From Romanomermis culicivorax (lineage: Eukaryota; Nematoda; Enoplea; Mermithida; Mermithidae), in NCBI GenBank assembly GCA_963922205.1, contig CAWUHX010000141.1, positions 248,001-312,000 on the forward strand: 64,000 nt of DNA, in the 5' to 3' direction. Positions 32,683 to 43,959 of this stretch are shown piece by piece; within the stretch, counting starts at the first letter, position 1; each line of letters opens with the position of its first letter. Under the pieces are notes generated by a model. The model did no database searches, was not told where the DNA came from, and saw nothing but the letters and a program-made list of their open reading frames with translations. The position numbers and the translations under genes were made by a program.

Positions 32683-33431
32683 TCCCTCTCGCGTCGAAAC
32701 CGACCTACGGGAGGTAGAAAAAAAAACTTTTGGCCGGGTTACCCCGGCATTAAAAGGAATTAATCAAAAGAAAAAATCTACTACTCCGGCTGACTCCTGT
32801 TATTACAGTTTGTCTCACTCGGACTCCCGTTTCACAGTCTGTCCTTATCGGACTCCTGTGCTGGTCGTTGGACACAACGAATACCAAGGACTTCGCCGCA
32901 ATGGCTGGCAAGTGAGGCCCATTTTGACCTCGGCATTGATGGAATAACCTCCCGTCCTAAGGAGTATGACATTGACGTCAGTGCCAAATTTGGTCGATTT
33001 CAGGTTCCGCTGCTCAGTCTGCATGCTGTGGCAATTCGTTGGCCATGGGTCTAACCACATGCAAATCGTTTTCCCGCATCTCTATTTTTTCTAAATTAAA
33101 ATCAAAATACGAGATTATTTTGTACGATACAACAAAGACGACAGGGGAATGTACGGATATCACAAAATGAAAATGCGCTAAAAATTGAGCATAAAATGTG
33201 GCCAAAAATTTAAAAATATTTTTACGGTTGCGTTTTGCACCAGTTTGTCAAAAAGAAAATTTTAGTTGGCCAGCAGCACCGAAAATTTAAATAATATTTT
33301 TGGATTTTATATTTTTTTGATTTTTTTGGATTTTTGTGATTTTATTAGTGTTTTTGGATTTTATATTTTATGAAATTAGTAAAAATATAGATGGGAAAAG
33401 AGAAATTTTGGGCCAAAATTTGTGCGGCTAA
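32683..33431 (-). other. 3' untranslated region of element B
   Basis: It matches 20972-21717 of element A, including the CCGGG hairpin and a purine run (GCGAGAGGGA) directly before the LTR. No gene. Confidence 0.6.
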
Positions 33432-34060
33432 TTACTGCTGCTGCCCGCCGCCTCGGTAACCTCCTCGAGGTCTTCCTCGATAGTATCCCCTCTGGCCGGG
33501 TTGGCCTCGGGTCTGACCTCCATCCTGGCCTTGATTTTGGCCTTGCTGGCTTCCGCGGCATCTATCAAGCGGCTGAAAGTTCAGATTGTAGAACTGAGCA
33601 TCCAGGTCTTGACCTTGGTGTTGCCAGGTTCCTCCGCCTCTGTAGGGTCGCTGAGGGCGCCCTCTGAAGCCTCCTCTGGCTTGACCTCTGTCATACCCCG
33701 GCCTACCCCTGAATGGGGCAGGGTTTGAGAACATATCCTCTCTCTCCTGCTGCCTTTGTGTTGGACCGCTGCTAGTGGAGCTGCTGCATTGAGGCTTTTG
33801 AGTCCAGAAAGTTGAATTAAGAGATTTGGATGATGTTGATTTTGATCAAGAAAGCGGACTTTTATAAGAAGTGCTAGCAGCTTCACTATACAACCTCTGG
33901 CTGGTTGCAGTAGACGATTGTTGTGTCCTCGGCGGCTGTTTTTTAGCCAGAGGGAGTCTAGGCACCTTAAACTTACTTGGGCTCTTGGCAGCCGTTCGCT
34001 GATATTTATCAGCTTGCGATCTGTCATCGCCTGGTGCCTTCCTCTTAACACCCATCTGGT
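33432..34060 (-). pseudogene. ORF3 basic region and RGG tail (element B)
   Basis: The RGG/Gln-rich tail is open here from about 33734 to its stop at 33432, with no stop where element A has one. The basic Ser/Lys region upstream is split by a frame change near 33850 and separated from the helical domain by another break at about 34061. Confidence 0.6.
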
Positions 34061-34777
34061 TTAACTTTGCGAGCCCATAAAGATGTACTGGTTAAAGGCT
34101 GCAATGTAGACATCGTCTACGCGGTTTCCCTGGGCCTCGATGACTACTTGTCTGTTCGCAAACGAACATGCCTGGGCATACCACCTACCAATTGCCGTCG
34201 GCATGATCGGCGCGAAATCCAACTGTAAAAAGATCATTAAGGTCACGTACCTAATGGCCGTAAAGACGTCTGAAGCGTCATAGTCCTGAAGCCATCTGGG
34301 AATAAGAATTAAAATGATCCATTCCCAAATTTCCTCGGGGATGCGTTCTCCGTCAATCATAAATCCGCCCTGCATTTCGAACTGTTGGCGGTAATTTTCA
34401 TGGATCTCCGCCATAACATCACTGACCATTCTATAGATGATGGGCCGTTCTTGGCGATCAAAGGCGAAATAATTGGCGACCTCTGGATTTTCGAATGAGA
34501 TCGGTCCAATTAAACGCCTTTGTTCCCGTTGCCACTCCCAATAATCAATCAGAGTTTCAGCCAATTGACCAGGAGTGACAAACTGCTGTGGCTCCCTTTC
34601 CGGTTTCTTAGCCACCACATTCACTTTGACCTTCTTGATCAACTTTTCCTCCGATTCAAGATCGGGCTTTACCACTACGCTTCCTGCAGGTTTACTACTT
34701 TTTGCGGTATAGCTGGTGGGAACGGACTTGGATTTACCAGATACCGTACTAACCTCTCCACCGGTTTTTGATACCAT
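34061..34777 (-). pseudogene. ORF3 conserved helical domain (element B)
   Basis: The protein counterpart of 19652-20350 in element A. Almost every residue is the same over the 175-residue domain ([20 protein letters not shown] is identical). The frame is uninterrupted across the place where element A has TAA at 19649. A change just before FMGSQ's downstream codons ends the frame. Confidence 0.65.
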
Positions 34778-34814
34778 TCGCGTCTGAGAGTACGATGCAG
34801 TGGACGCCGTTGTC

Positions 34815-35381
34815 CTATCCGATTTCGTCTGGCCTTTGGAGGTCTCCGTTCGCGTTTGACTCTTGGCGGTCTCCGTCCTCGTTTGACTTCGAGTAGTCTC
34901 CGTTTTTCGACCTTCGACTTGTCGAATATTCCGGGGTCATGGTTTCCTTGGCCGTGTCGTAGGCGTCATTTTCAGAACTGGTGGCAGCCGCTCTTTGTTG
35001 CTGCTGACCTTGAGCTGCAAGTCTGCGTGCTTTGGCCTTACCTAGCCTTTTCCTACACCTTACCTTTTCTCTGGCCAAGTGTCGGATAAATTTTTCCGAC
35101 ATACCTTCAGCTAACATCTGCTGAACTTTATCTGGGGAATAAACTCCAGGGATTCCTTCCTCAGTAATTTTTCCCCTCTTCATCAGCTCTGCCACTGCAA
35201 TGGCTGAATCTGAGCTATCATCGGCTAAAGCCTGCTCCTTCAGCTTTCTTTGAATTGCCCTCTTACACAGGAATTCCTGCTGCGTCAGCCTTCTTTGCTC
35301 CTGAATTTTGGCCTGTAGGGCCTCATGCTTCGCTTGTTTATCATGATCCTTTGGATCCTTAGCTTTTACGGGTATCTCCTA
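34815..35381 (-). pseudogene. ORF3 middle segment (element B), with sequence deleted from element A
   Basis: Continuous in frame with the exonuclease segment except for a TAG at 35379. It includes about 190 bp missing from element A (helical, Gln/Lys-rich: ALADDSSDSAIAVAELMKRG). This shows that the shared ancestor had one uninterrupted ORF through this region. Confidence 0.6.
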
Positions 35382-37964
35382 GGATGCCTCTTGCATCTTT
35401 TCCAGTCTGACATCGATTCCCGACATTTTAGTCACTGCTTCATCTATTTGAGTCTGGATCTTTTCCTCCTCAACAGCCTGTTTCTGAGTTTTGACCTCCA
35501 TCGCGTCTGTATTCTCCGATGTCTGGCCCTCAGACTCCAGAATCTCACCTTCTTCCTCTTCTTCATCAACATCCTCCTCTGAACTAGACTCAGAGTCTGA
35601 ATTTCGTATCTTCGGCAAAAGCAGCTTTACCTTAGCTGGCAAAACAGCTGGTGCCCAAGGTACAGATTGCATAATAGTGACGACTTCTGGCTCAGGCTCG
35701 GCCGGCTGCTGTACCTGAGTAACCTGAGTCGGCTGTGCCACCGCTGGTTGCATTGGCGGCGGCACCACGACTACAACCGCAGCTGCTTGCGTAGTATCAG
35801 TGTCCAAAGCTGGTTGTTTTTCTTTGACCACTGGCACTGGCACTTGCGGCTGGGTTTTAACTTGTACCGACCCTCCGCCTTGCGCCATTTGGGAAGTAGA
35901 GGGACGATTTAATGGTACTGTAGATACCAACTCACCGGCTGGGGTATAAGTTAGCGTATACCCAGGCATCTCTGAAGCAATTGTTCTCTCCCGGAAGCTT
36001 TTGCTGACAAACTCCGGTCTGAGCTCAAGCGGGTTTCTCGGTGCATAAGTCATAGGATAATCGGTTGGCTGTGCATCTTCTGCCATCGGATACCCCAGTC
36101 CCAGTGTCAAAGTCTTGAAACCTACATAGTAAAAAGTTACATAATAGTAAGGATTCACCTTGTAAGCTTCGTCCTTCAATAGCAATTTGTCGTCACCGAT
36201 TTGCAATATTTCCTCGGCTTCTCTAAATCCTAGGGGGACAAATCTGAACCGATTTGGCCAGGCATATACCCCTTTTTTGGATGGAAAACAGGGTTCCGAC
36301 GGTGGTAGCGTCGCTGCTAATTCTAAATAATAAGCCAGGCGGTCGCCTGACTTCCAGGACATGCGTTTTATCATCTCCTGGCCTTCTTTAGTATAACTAT
36401 TTAAAAAGTTATAATTTAGCAGAGCGCTAGTTTCATAGTCGCACTCCGCTCTTGAATGAGGCCATGCCAAGTGATAGGCCAATGGCATGAACTTACAGAT
36501 GACCTCTAACTCTGGAAAGTTTCGCTCATCCAACATGCCTAAAATTTGGCCAAATTTGGCGTATAAAAATTGGTTTTATAGGCTTGTCTATGACCTTCTA
36601 TACCCAGTGGGTAGTGGTTATTAGCTAAAAACACTTCCTCTAGAATTTGATCGGGCTTCCCGGCCTGTTGCCAGTATAGCTTAGCGTTTTCATAAAGCGT
36701 CAAGGAAATCTTACCGTCTAAATCCCAATAGGTTCCACCTGACTTGAGATTTTCCAGGATATCCTTGGTGATATTAACCCAGTCTGGTATTTGAATGTCC
36801 TGGATTTCGTCGGGATCACTATCTTCAGTGTACCCATCGTCCTTCATCAGTTTACTATCTCTCGGGAGCAATGGATAAAAACCACTTGGTAATTGGACTC
36901 CCTGAGGATGGATGAGATTTCACTCGGTAGGTGCGGTATAATAACCTGTGTTATTTCCCTGCATTTGTACTGCCCAAGGGTTGTACATTTCGCACTTCAT
37001 CATATGGTACACCATATTAGGCTGTACCTGATCGGTTTCCATTACTGGGGAGCCTAGCCCCATTTCTCTATTTACATTGCCTGGTATCATTAGATATTGC
37101 TGATAAAAATGCAAGGCAACATTATTGATCTGTTTGGGATCAACCTTGTCATGGTCGAAAATCTGCATTTGCATCAGCAGTTGATCAGCCATGCCATAGT
37201 GAATCGCGGCAAACATAACCAATAAAGAATAATATGCATCTAGAGCTGTGTACCTAAGCTCTTCCAGCAATATTCCTCTTTTGGCAAACCGATCACGGTT
37301 CCCCTTGAGTGAAAAATCATACTGATAGGGGCCCACGTCTATTAGATAAAATTCCGTGAACAGTCCCTTTAACCGAAAGGTTTCGGGACAAATACCTGTT
37401 TGAAAACACTTTTTCTCCAGGTTAACCCCAACCATGGTTAAGGCCAAACGGTCTAAATCAAATTACCGACCTTTAGTCTTCCTAAGAAATTCCCTTAAGG
37501 GGACAGTTTTGTCCCTATCCTTATTATCTCGCCCTGAACAACATACGTTATAAATACTTACCAAGTCCTCCAGTACCGAATATCCGGCGAATAGCATGTC
37601 GGAATTGAGGAAATCGTGGAGGCTGGTCCATTCCTTGAGCATCAAGGTCGTCGTATCAATAACGTAGGTTTGACCGTTGGTTAGCGCAAAGCTTACGTAA
37701 CGGGCGAATTGCTTTCTCATCGGATTGTCGACCTCTCTCGTTTTGAACAAGGCGGCGACCTTATCCTGATGGACTTTTTCAACATCAAATCCACAAACTG
37801 GCTGTCCTCTGAAGATTGAAACTTCTCGGATGAAGTGGAGTACTTGGCTGACTTTCCCAATGTCTACCATTCGAGGTTCCTTGGGATTAGCCCGCCAGTA
37901 TCAAAAGTGGCTTTGAACCACTGGTCCAGTTCGTGAATTCTCACGACCCTTTTGACCTTGTAAT
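35379..37964 (-). pseudogene. ORF3 exonuclease exon (element B), frameshifted
   Basis: Four open pieces (37463-37870, 36920-37447, 36539-36871, 35379-36536) cover the whole A-copy exonuclease exon. The acceptor CTTTAG lies at 37965. A one-base deletion before the internal ATG shifts frame, and further indels occur between the pieces. The DEDDy residues remain readable: [18 protein letters not shown] and a YTALDAYY version of Exo III. The latter keeps Tyr and Asp, so the catalytic set is unchanged though the gene is broken. Confidence 0.75.
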
Positions 37965-38650
37965 CTAAAGATTGAAGATACTATTAATTTCTGTGGTTAT
38001 TCCCCTTTTTTCAGCGTATTTCTAGGGTCTATACTACACCAGCACCACAACACCAAGCGGGTTAAGTTTCGCAGAAAAATAAATTTAGTGCAGGGTTGTT
38101 AGGTGAGCCACTGATATACAAACATTGAGCTGGTAGGCAACTAACACGTTACCAAATCTTACCCTTGCTACCTCTATATGTTGAGAAGGGTAGACCTGAT
38201 CCGATTGTCCACCACTTGATCGGACACCAATCTCTGACCAGCTGCTTGAGCAACCAATTACGCTCCATTTATGGCGCTGTATTTACAATTTTTATAGTGC
38301 TCGAGATTAATAATTTTTAATGATTTTGATATCGAAAAAGTGATATAATTTGATTTGATTTGAAAACAATTAATTTTTGATAAATTTTTGATGATAAAAC
38401 TTTGAACGGACTGAACCCAAGGTTCTAGGTTTCCCTTGAATCATATAGCTCTCGGTGGTATCAGGTATATTTTCAAGTTTGGAAATTCCCTGCTTGGCTT
38501 CGAGCTTCCGCTTCTCAGTACTCCCATTTTTTGTTCCCTCTAAGTTCTAACCTGGTCTGCCCTTTGGGGTGCCGAGCTGGTCTTCCAGTGACTTCTGGGC
38601 ATTACCTGCAATCTCCAAAAATGTTTGATAAAAATAAGTTCGAAACTTAC
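37965..38650 (-). other. Putative ORF3 intron (element B)
   Basis: Donor GTAAGT at 38645-38650 and acceptor at 37965, in the same positions relative to ORF3 as in element A. It contains the matching TATAAAAATT motif near 38300. Confidence 0.5.
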
Positions 38651-38771
38651 CCTCAATGAAGAAAAACCGGTTATCTTGCCGGTGTTGGGGCCTTCTGAAT
38701 TCTACATGGTGCTCTGTGTGCGACCACTCGCGCGTCGGAGCTTGTTGGCGGTTCCGCGCGCCCTTTCCCAT
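38651..38771 (-). CDS. ORF3 exon 1 (element B)
   Basis: 121 nt from ATG (38771) to the GTAAGT donor, the same length and phase as element A. The peptide is the same apart from a few substitutions, mostly between similar residues. Its intact state in a copy that is otherwise broken supports a coding role. Confidence 0.55.
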
Positions 38772-38912
38772 TTCCTTTCGCTTCGAAATTTTTTCTTTTT
38801 TGAATAATAAATTTGTAAAAATATAAAAATTTTTTCAATGCTGAAAAAGTTTAATCTAGCAGTTCTGCTAATTTCCTTTTTATCCCGATTCGGGGAATAT
38901 TTCGTCGCCGCT

Positions 38913-39128
38913 ATGCCAAAAGGTGCTACATCCAGTAAACTTCTTATCGAGATAAACGCAAAAACACTTTCCAATATGCGATGAAAAATCAAATATTGGA
39001 ATGCGTAAAATGATTTCTACATATGATATTGAAATGAAGCAGTGCTATAAGCTCAATATAGTACCTTCATCACAAAGTCAATATTCAGCTCAAATTTGCA
39101 TAAATTAGGATGTAGCACCTTTTGGCAT
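38913..39128. mobile_element. 216-bp MITE with 21-bp terminal inverted repeats
   Basis: The left end ATGCCAAAAGGTGCTACATC is the inverse of the right end at 39108-39128. GCT flanks both sides (38910-38912 and 39129-39131), a possible 3-bp target duplication. It lies ten bases beyond the truncation of element B. There is no coding capacity. Confidence 0.8.
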
Positions 39129-39200
39129 GCTGTTCCAAATTTTTTTTTGGATCTAGAACCTATTTGACACATCAAAAATCAGTATAAAACGAGCAAACAA

Positions 39201-39206
39201 TTTATT
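39201..39206 (-). terminator. Poly(A) signal candidate of the DUF7869-type gene
   Basis: AATAAA on the minus strand, 85 bp after the stop codon at 39291. Confidence 0.5.
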
Positions 39207-39290
39207 CAATGTAAAATATCAACGTTCAAAATATGGCAAATTTATCTGATAACGTAATAGAATTTTAAAATGTTTATTCACGAAAACAAT

Positions 39291-39390
39291 TTAACGTTTA
39301 AACAAGGCCAACCGTTGTTCATCATCGTCGTTGTCGTCCCCTGACACTGACGACTCTGCTTCAACCACAGTTTCACCAGTCGGTAAAGAT
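39291..39390 (-). CDS. DUF7869-type gene, last exon
   Basis: 100 nt with TTCATTCTAG acceptor. An acidic tail ends in TAA at 39291-39293. Confidence 0.55.
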
Positions 39391-40549
39391 CTAGAATGAA
39401 TAAAAATTTAATCGTGTGAATGTATCAGTTTCTTTCTTTTTTATTACTGGATCCATGCATGAAATTCAACTGGGATCAGCTTTTGTTGGCACAAAGAGAG
39501 TAAATCAGCTTTTTTAGCAACAGAAATCGGTAACAAAGAATCGTACAGCGGCTTCCATGGCGTGTTTGGACGGCCTCGTTGTCGTCGAGTCGAGGCATCG
39601 GCCATCTCAAAAAACCTGATTTTGTAAATATTGTTCGGAAATTATGTGTTTAATATTAATTATACTTTGAATTCCTCGGTATGACTGTATTTTACAGCCA
39701 TCTGCGGTTCGCCATCCATCACATTTTTTGAAAAACGAATCGACTTAATCTTGAGCCAATTTAGTTTTTCATCATCGTCAAACCGTATCGTTGGTTTCAG
39801 TAGAGATGATGCTAACGATTTTAAGTCGTAAAAGCTTCCATAAGACAAACGATGGACCTGCAGAATTTAATGATTAATAAACTCAAGAATTTTGATTAAA
39901 AGTCTACAGTTTTACTTTTTCATCTGGCTTAATAATGATGTTGCACCAATCGTTCATACAAAACACTGAACATGTTTTTGCAGAATGTTCAATTGCCGAG
40001 TGCATACTGTCAGCATCCATCTGGGTGTGGCCGACCTCTAAGAAATTTTGTTCGATAAAACTGACTGGTTGATCTTTGACCAACTGCATCAACAGAGTGG
40101 CAATCGACTTGTTTCGATTCTGTCCCGTACAATTATCGGATGAGAAAATTATTTTTTTCCTTCCTTTTGCCACTTCGGCTTCAACAAACTGCTTGATACA
40201 GGAACCTGAAATATTTTGAGATTAATTTTGATTTCGTATAAATCAGTAGTATGGCACATGCTTCACCAATTTCTGAGCTTCCTCTATGCCCATCGATTTC
40301 TGACCACAGAAAGCAATGACCATCACGATTAGCTTCATTGTATATCGTGAAGTTATAAACACAAAGCTTTCGTTTGTAATAAAAAGGACTAGCTTCTGCT
40401 TGTGGTATTTGGAGGACCGATTGCAAGTCCATCGTCGCCACGACTTGTTCAGGATCTTTAGCGCAATGGGCGATATCGTTGTGCATAGCAGTGCGACTAG
40501 CTGTTTTGCGTAAAACGTGTTCTTCGTAATCTTTACGCTGTTCGTGGCT
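39291..40549 (-). CDS. DUF7869-type gene, possibly transposase-derived, 3' part in five exons
   Basis: Exons run right to left: 40549(gap)-40267, 40205-39916, 39857-39666, 39605-39448 and 39390-39291. Every junction has GT/AG signals and compatible phase. The product reads FYYKRKLCVYNFTIYNEA, HRGSSEIG, SCIKQFVEAE, IIFSSDNCTGQNRN, GHTQMDADSMHSAIEHS, then LLPISVAKKADLLSLCQQKL and an acidic C-terminus (SVSGDDNDDDEQ). This order and the SDNC.GQNRN/GHTQ..ADS.HS motifs fit the DUF7869 family, which is multi-copy in many invertebrates. The spaced Asp residues suggest an RNase H-like nuclease fold, but that is inference. The 5' end is lost in the N gap. All visible exons are open, so it may be a live gene. 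Confidence 0.65.
39448..39605 (-). CDS. DUF7869-type gene, fourth visible exon
   Basis: 158 nt, starting ATGGCCGATG after TTTTTTGAG and ending CCA|GTAATA. Carries LLPISVAKKADLLSLCQQKL. An acceptor ten bases upstream would break phase. Confidence 0.55.
39666..39857 (-). CDS. DUF7869-type gene, third visible exon
   Basis: 192 nt, phase 0 at both ends, TTCTGCAG acceptor and AAA|GTATAA donor. Confidence 0.6.
39916..40205 (-). CDS. DUF7869-type gene, core exon
   Basis: 290 nt between a TATTTCAG acceptor and an AAA|GTAAAA donor. Holds the family core motifs FSSDNCTGQNRN and EVGHTQMDADSMHS. Confidence 0.65.
40267..40549 (-). CDS. DUF7869-type gene, exon cut by the gap
   Basis: Encodes SVLQIPQAEASPFYYKRKL and SEIDGHRGSSEIG. 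Donor TTG|GTGAAG at 40266. The 5' side runs into the Ns. Confidence 0.6.
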
Positions 40550-40649
40550 NNNNNNNNNNNNNNNNNNNNNNNNNNNNNNNNNNNNNNNNNNNNNNNNNNN
40601 NNNNNNNNNNNNNNNNNNNNNNNNNNNNNNNNNNNNNNNNNNNNNNNNN
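40550..40649. other. Assembly gap (100 N)
   Basis: Exactly 100 unknown bases, a common placeholder for a gap of unknown size. It cuts the exon of the DUF7869-type gene on its left and the protease-like fragment on its right. Confidence 0.98.
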
Positions 40650-41155
40650 TTCCCAATTGGACTTTACCGTTTATGTTATAGTACCATTAAAGATAAAACG
40701 ATCGAGAATTTGGCGAATAAACATCTTCGCAAACATAAGCAAATTTGTGGACAAAGACATGAGAACGGGTCGACAAAATGGTCCGGGTATACGAACTTAT
40801 TTTGCGCCTACCTTTACGATGCAACAGCTACTCATGTTGCCCCCAATTTATTTTGTGCAACGCACCATTCAATGACGTTTTTGCATTGCCGACGGAGTTG
40901 ACGTTAATCGACGACGGTAAAAACTAACTGGAGTTGTTGTTTTGTTTTTTTTCAACTCTACATTTTTTCAGATATCATCTGTTGTCGGTTATTGTTTATA
41001 ACTCCAACCACTTCGCATGCATCGTCCTTCGACCGGGAACTTCATCAAAGGAATATTTCCTTTGCGACGATTTGCAGGAAAAAATGGTACGAGTAGAAGA
41101 AGGTAGTGCAAACGGGCATGTTTTACAATATGCCTTGTATTTTCTAGATTGTTAA
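40650..41155 (+). pseudogene. Fragment resembling a ubiquitin-specific protease (C19) C-terminus
   Basis: An exon after TACATTTTTTCAG (from 40973) encodes YHLLSVIVYNSNHFACIVLR, then YFLCDDLQEKM and VLQYALYFLDC-stop. It resembles the USP catalytic-His region (Y.L..VI.YN..HF) and the following YDD strand. The upstream segment, ending at a GTAAAA donor near 40919, has LLMLPPIYFVQ in the frame that splices in phase, but a TGA at 40873 interrupts it. It starts at the gap, so its beginning is missing. A transposon-borne cysteine protease is the alternative. Confidence 0.35.
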
Positions 41156-41159
41156 ATAT

Positions 41160-41600
41160 TGTTGTTGTTTTTAATGTTGTTTTGTTAATTTTTCTCTCTT
41201 TTTTTGTGTCTTATTTACCGGTTTTACCTCGTGCAATTTTTTAAAATTTTATCTCACTTGTTATTGTTCGTTTAAGTTTTATCGCTTTATAAATTTTATC
41301 TCGTTTGTTACTGTCTGTTCAAACTATATCGTTATTGTTCGTTTTAATGTTATCGCTTTATAAATTTTATCTCGTCATACTGTAAATAATTGTTAAATTG
41401 TTATTGTATTTGTGATTGTTTGTATAGTATTTCCGTATACATTTTTCCGTTTTTTTTTTCGTTTTTCTTTTTTTTAGTTTTTTTTTTGTTTTTTAAGTAC
41501 CTGTTTTTATTTTTTTTTATGGCTTTTTTCCTACTTTTTTTGGTTTATCCTTTTTTTGTTTATTGGTTATTCTTTTTTTTTGTTGTTTTCTTTTGTTCTG
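41160..41600 (+). other. T-rich low-complexity sequence
   Basis: Long runs of T with repeated TTATCGCTTTATAAATTTTATCTCGT-type phrases (three times between 41280 and 41380). Any ORF here is compositional. Confidence 0.6.
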
Positions 41601-41604
41601 TTTA

Positions 41605-42170
41605 CTGTACATAGTTGTTTGCTTAAATGTAAATAAAATTTGGTACATAATTGGTACATAACAGGAATCCTGTGATATTGACTGAAAAATAGATGATCCG
41701 TAATGCATTATTTCTCTTCCAACCCGTAGTTTTTATGTTTCATACAAAAAACACCGATATATAAAAAATTTCGAATTAATTTGGTATGAGTGGTCTAACG
41801 ACAGATTAATAGAATTAAACTGTTGCCAGAGCACCCCTTTTATTTTTTGCCATTTGTTTTTTTTTTATCTTTTTTGGTTTTTAGGCTATTCTTACTGTAC
41901 ATAGTTGTTTGTTTAAATGTAAATAAAATGTAGTAATTGAATCATAACAGGAATCCTGTGATTGATTGAAAAATAGATGATCCATCTCTATTCGAACTCG
42001 TTTATGAGTGGTTTCTGACTACATTCATTATTTCTCTTCCAAACCGTAGTTTTTATGTTTCAAACAAAAACACCGATATATAAAAAAGTTCGATTTAGTT
42101 TTGTATGCGTGGTTTAACAGCAGATTAATAGAATTAAACTGTTGTTAGAGCACTCTTTTATATTTTTTAC
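41605..42170 (+). repeat. Two tandem copies of a unit of about 290 bp
   Basis: TGTACATAGTTGTTTGCTTA, ACAGGAATCCTGTGAT, TTTCTCTTCCAA.CCGTAGT, ACACCGATATATAAAAAA and AGATTAATAGAATTAAACTG occur in this order at 41608-41850 and again at 41898-42160. Confidence 0.75.
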
Positions 42171-42279
42171 ATTTTTAATATGTTTGAATTATTGGAAAAA
42201 TATTTTCCATTTGAATTACCATTTTATTAAAAAAAAAAAACAAAAATAGAACAGGCTAAACATTATATCAATGATTTAA

Positions 42280-43720
42280 CAACTGTTCTATCGTAACTGT
42301 AAAATAGCAGTTAAAGTATATATTTTCAACTTTCCTTATAAAACATAAAAGTGACGGGTTGCAAATGTATTCCAGCATTGACAACAGAATGGTATCGATC
42401 TGGTGACTGCACCTTGCTTACTTTTGATGTGGTTTTAGACACACGTTAAAAATTCGCGCCAACCCGTTCATTTTGATGTTCCTACAGTTTTCTCATGTTT
42501 ATATACATATGCCAATATTGGCTCATTAGGATTTGATTAACCAAAAGGACAAATTCGATGACTTAACAACTATTCTATCAAAGTTTATTTCGTGGACTAT
42601 GGATAATCAATGACATAACGACTCTTCTATCAAAATTTATTTCGTCGACTACGGAACCTTTAGGTTATTCAATCCTTTTGCAGTTGAAGTTGAATATTTA
42701 CATGGCGCCAGATCAAAATGTACTGATCTGGTGACTCCACTTGCCTACTTTTGATGTGGTTTTAGACACACGTTAAAAATTCGCACCAACCCGTCAATTT
42801 GATGTTCCTACAGTTTCCTCATGTTTATATACATATGCCAATATTGGCTCTTAGGATTTGATTAACCAAAAAAGGACTAAATCGATGACTTAACGACTGT
42901 TCTATCGATGTTTACTTGTTCTACTATTAAAGTTTTACTTGATAGAATTATGGAATTATGGAACCTTGAGGTTATTCAATCCTTTTGCAGTTTAAGTTGC
43001 ACATCCTCAAAAACCCATTCATGAATGCTCATAAAAAATATTTACATGGCGCCAGATCAAAATGTACTGATCTGGTGACTCCACTTGCATACTTTTGATG
43101 TGGTTTTAGACACACGTTAAAAATTCGAATCAACCCATCAATTTGATGTTTCTACAGTTTCATCGAATTTATATATGTGTGCCAATATGGGCTCATTAGG
43201 ATTTGAACAAACCAGAAAGGCAAAAACTTAATTGATGATTAAACGACTGTTCTATCGAAATATATTTTATCGATTACGGCAATATCGAACCTTGAGGTTG
43301 TTCAATCCTTTTGCATTTTAAGTTTTTAATAGAACAGGCTTTTTAAGTTTCAAGTTAAACATAGACATATAGAAAGTATATACACGGATCCAGATCCGTA
43401 AACTTTTTTTTTTTCAAACCAAAAACAAATCCAAATTCGTTAAACGTTAAAAACACACGGTTAAAAATTCGCATCAACCCGTCAATTTGATGTTTCTACA
43501 GTTTCATCGAATTTATATATGTGTGCCAATATGGGCTCATTAGGATTTGAACAAACCAGAAAGGCAAAAACTTAATTGATGAATTAACAACTGTTCTATC
43601 GAAATTTTATTTTATCGATTTCGGCAATACCGAACCTTGAGGTTGTTCAATCCTTTTGCATTTTAAGTTAAACATAGACATATAGAAAGTATATACACGG
43701 ATCCAGATCCGTAAACTTTT
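42280..43720 (+). repeat. Degenerate tandem array, unit about 340 bp
   Basis: About four units share ATCTGGTGACTCCACTTGC, TTTTGATGTGGTTTTAGACA, CACGTTAAAAATTCG, ATTTATATA-CATATGCCAATAT, GGCTCATTAGGATTTGA, AACGACTGTTCTATCGA and AACCTTGAGGTTATTCAATC. Each unit carries a TATA-like TTTATATACATATG about 20 bp before the next block. Confidence 0.75.
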
Positions 43721-43959
43721 TTTTTTCAAACCTAGGTGCAGTTTAACATAATACAAATTCAAATACATTTTCTCCTAAATTTTTTATACACAAATATATG
43801 TAAAGTCATGGAACCAATAACTAACCTGTTACTTTACTTAATGCCCAGAAAACTATGCCGACTCTTGATTGCATAATAAAGCACAATAAATGGCTAACGA
43901 ATAAAAATACTTTACGTATTCACATGTAAAGATACAGATCCGTACACAAAATTTAAATA

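Larger units (their letters stand above)
32076..38902 (-). mobile_element. Element B: older, 5'-truncated copy of the element A family
   Basis: On the minus strand it has LTR-matching sequence at 32076-32682, the ORF3 region and the ORF3 leader, then stops matching element A inside the pol-ORF3 spacer at about 38902 (equivalent to about 15697 in A). Gag, pol and the 5' LTR are absent. Divergence from A is clear throughout, and ORF3 has several frameshifts and one TAG, so it is older than A. The shared ORF3 shows that this gene is a fixed part of the family and not a one-off capture. Confidence 0.88.

Noticed and set aside
32543..32947. 134-codon plus-strand frame
   Set aside because: It is antisense to the LTR and 3' UTR of element B.
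41390..41614. Phe-rich, membrane-like frame
   Set aside because: A product of poly-T low complexity.
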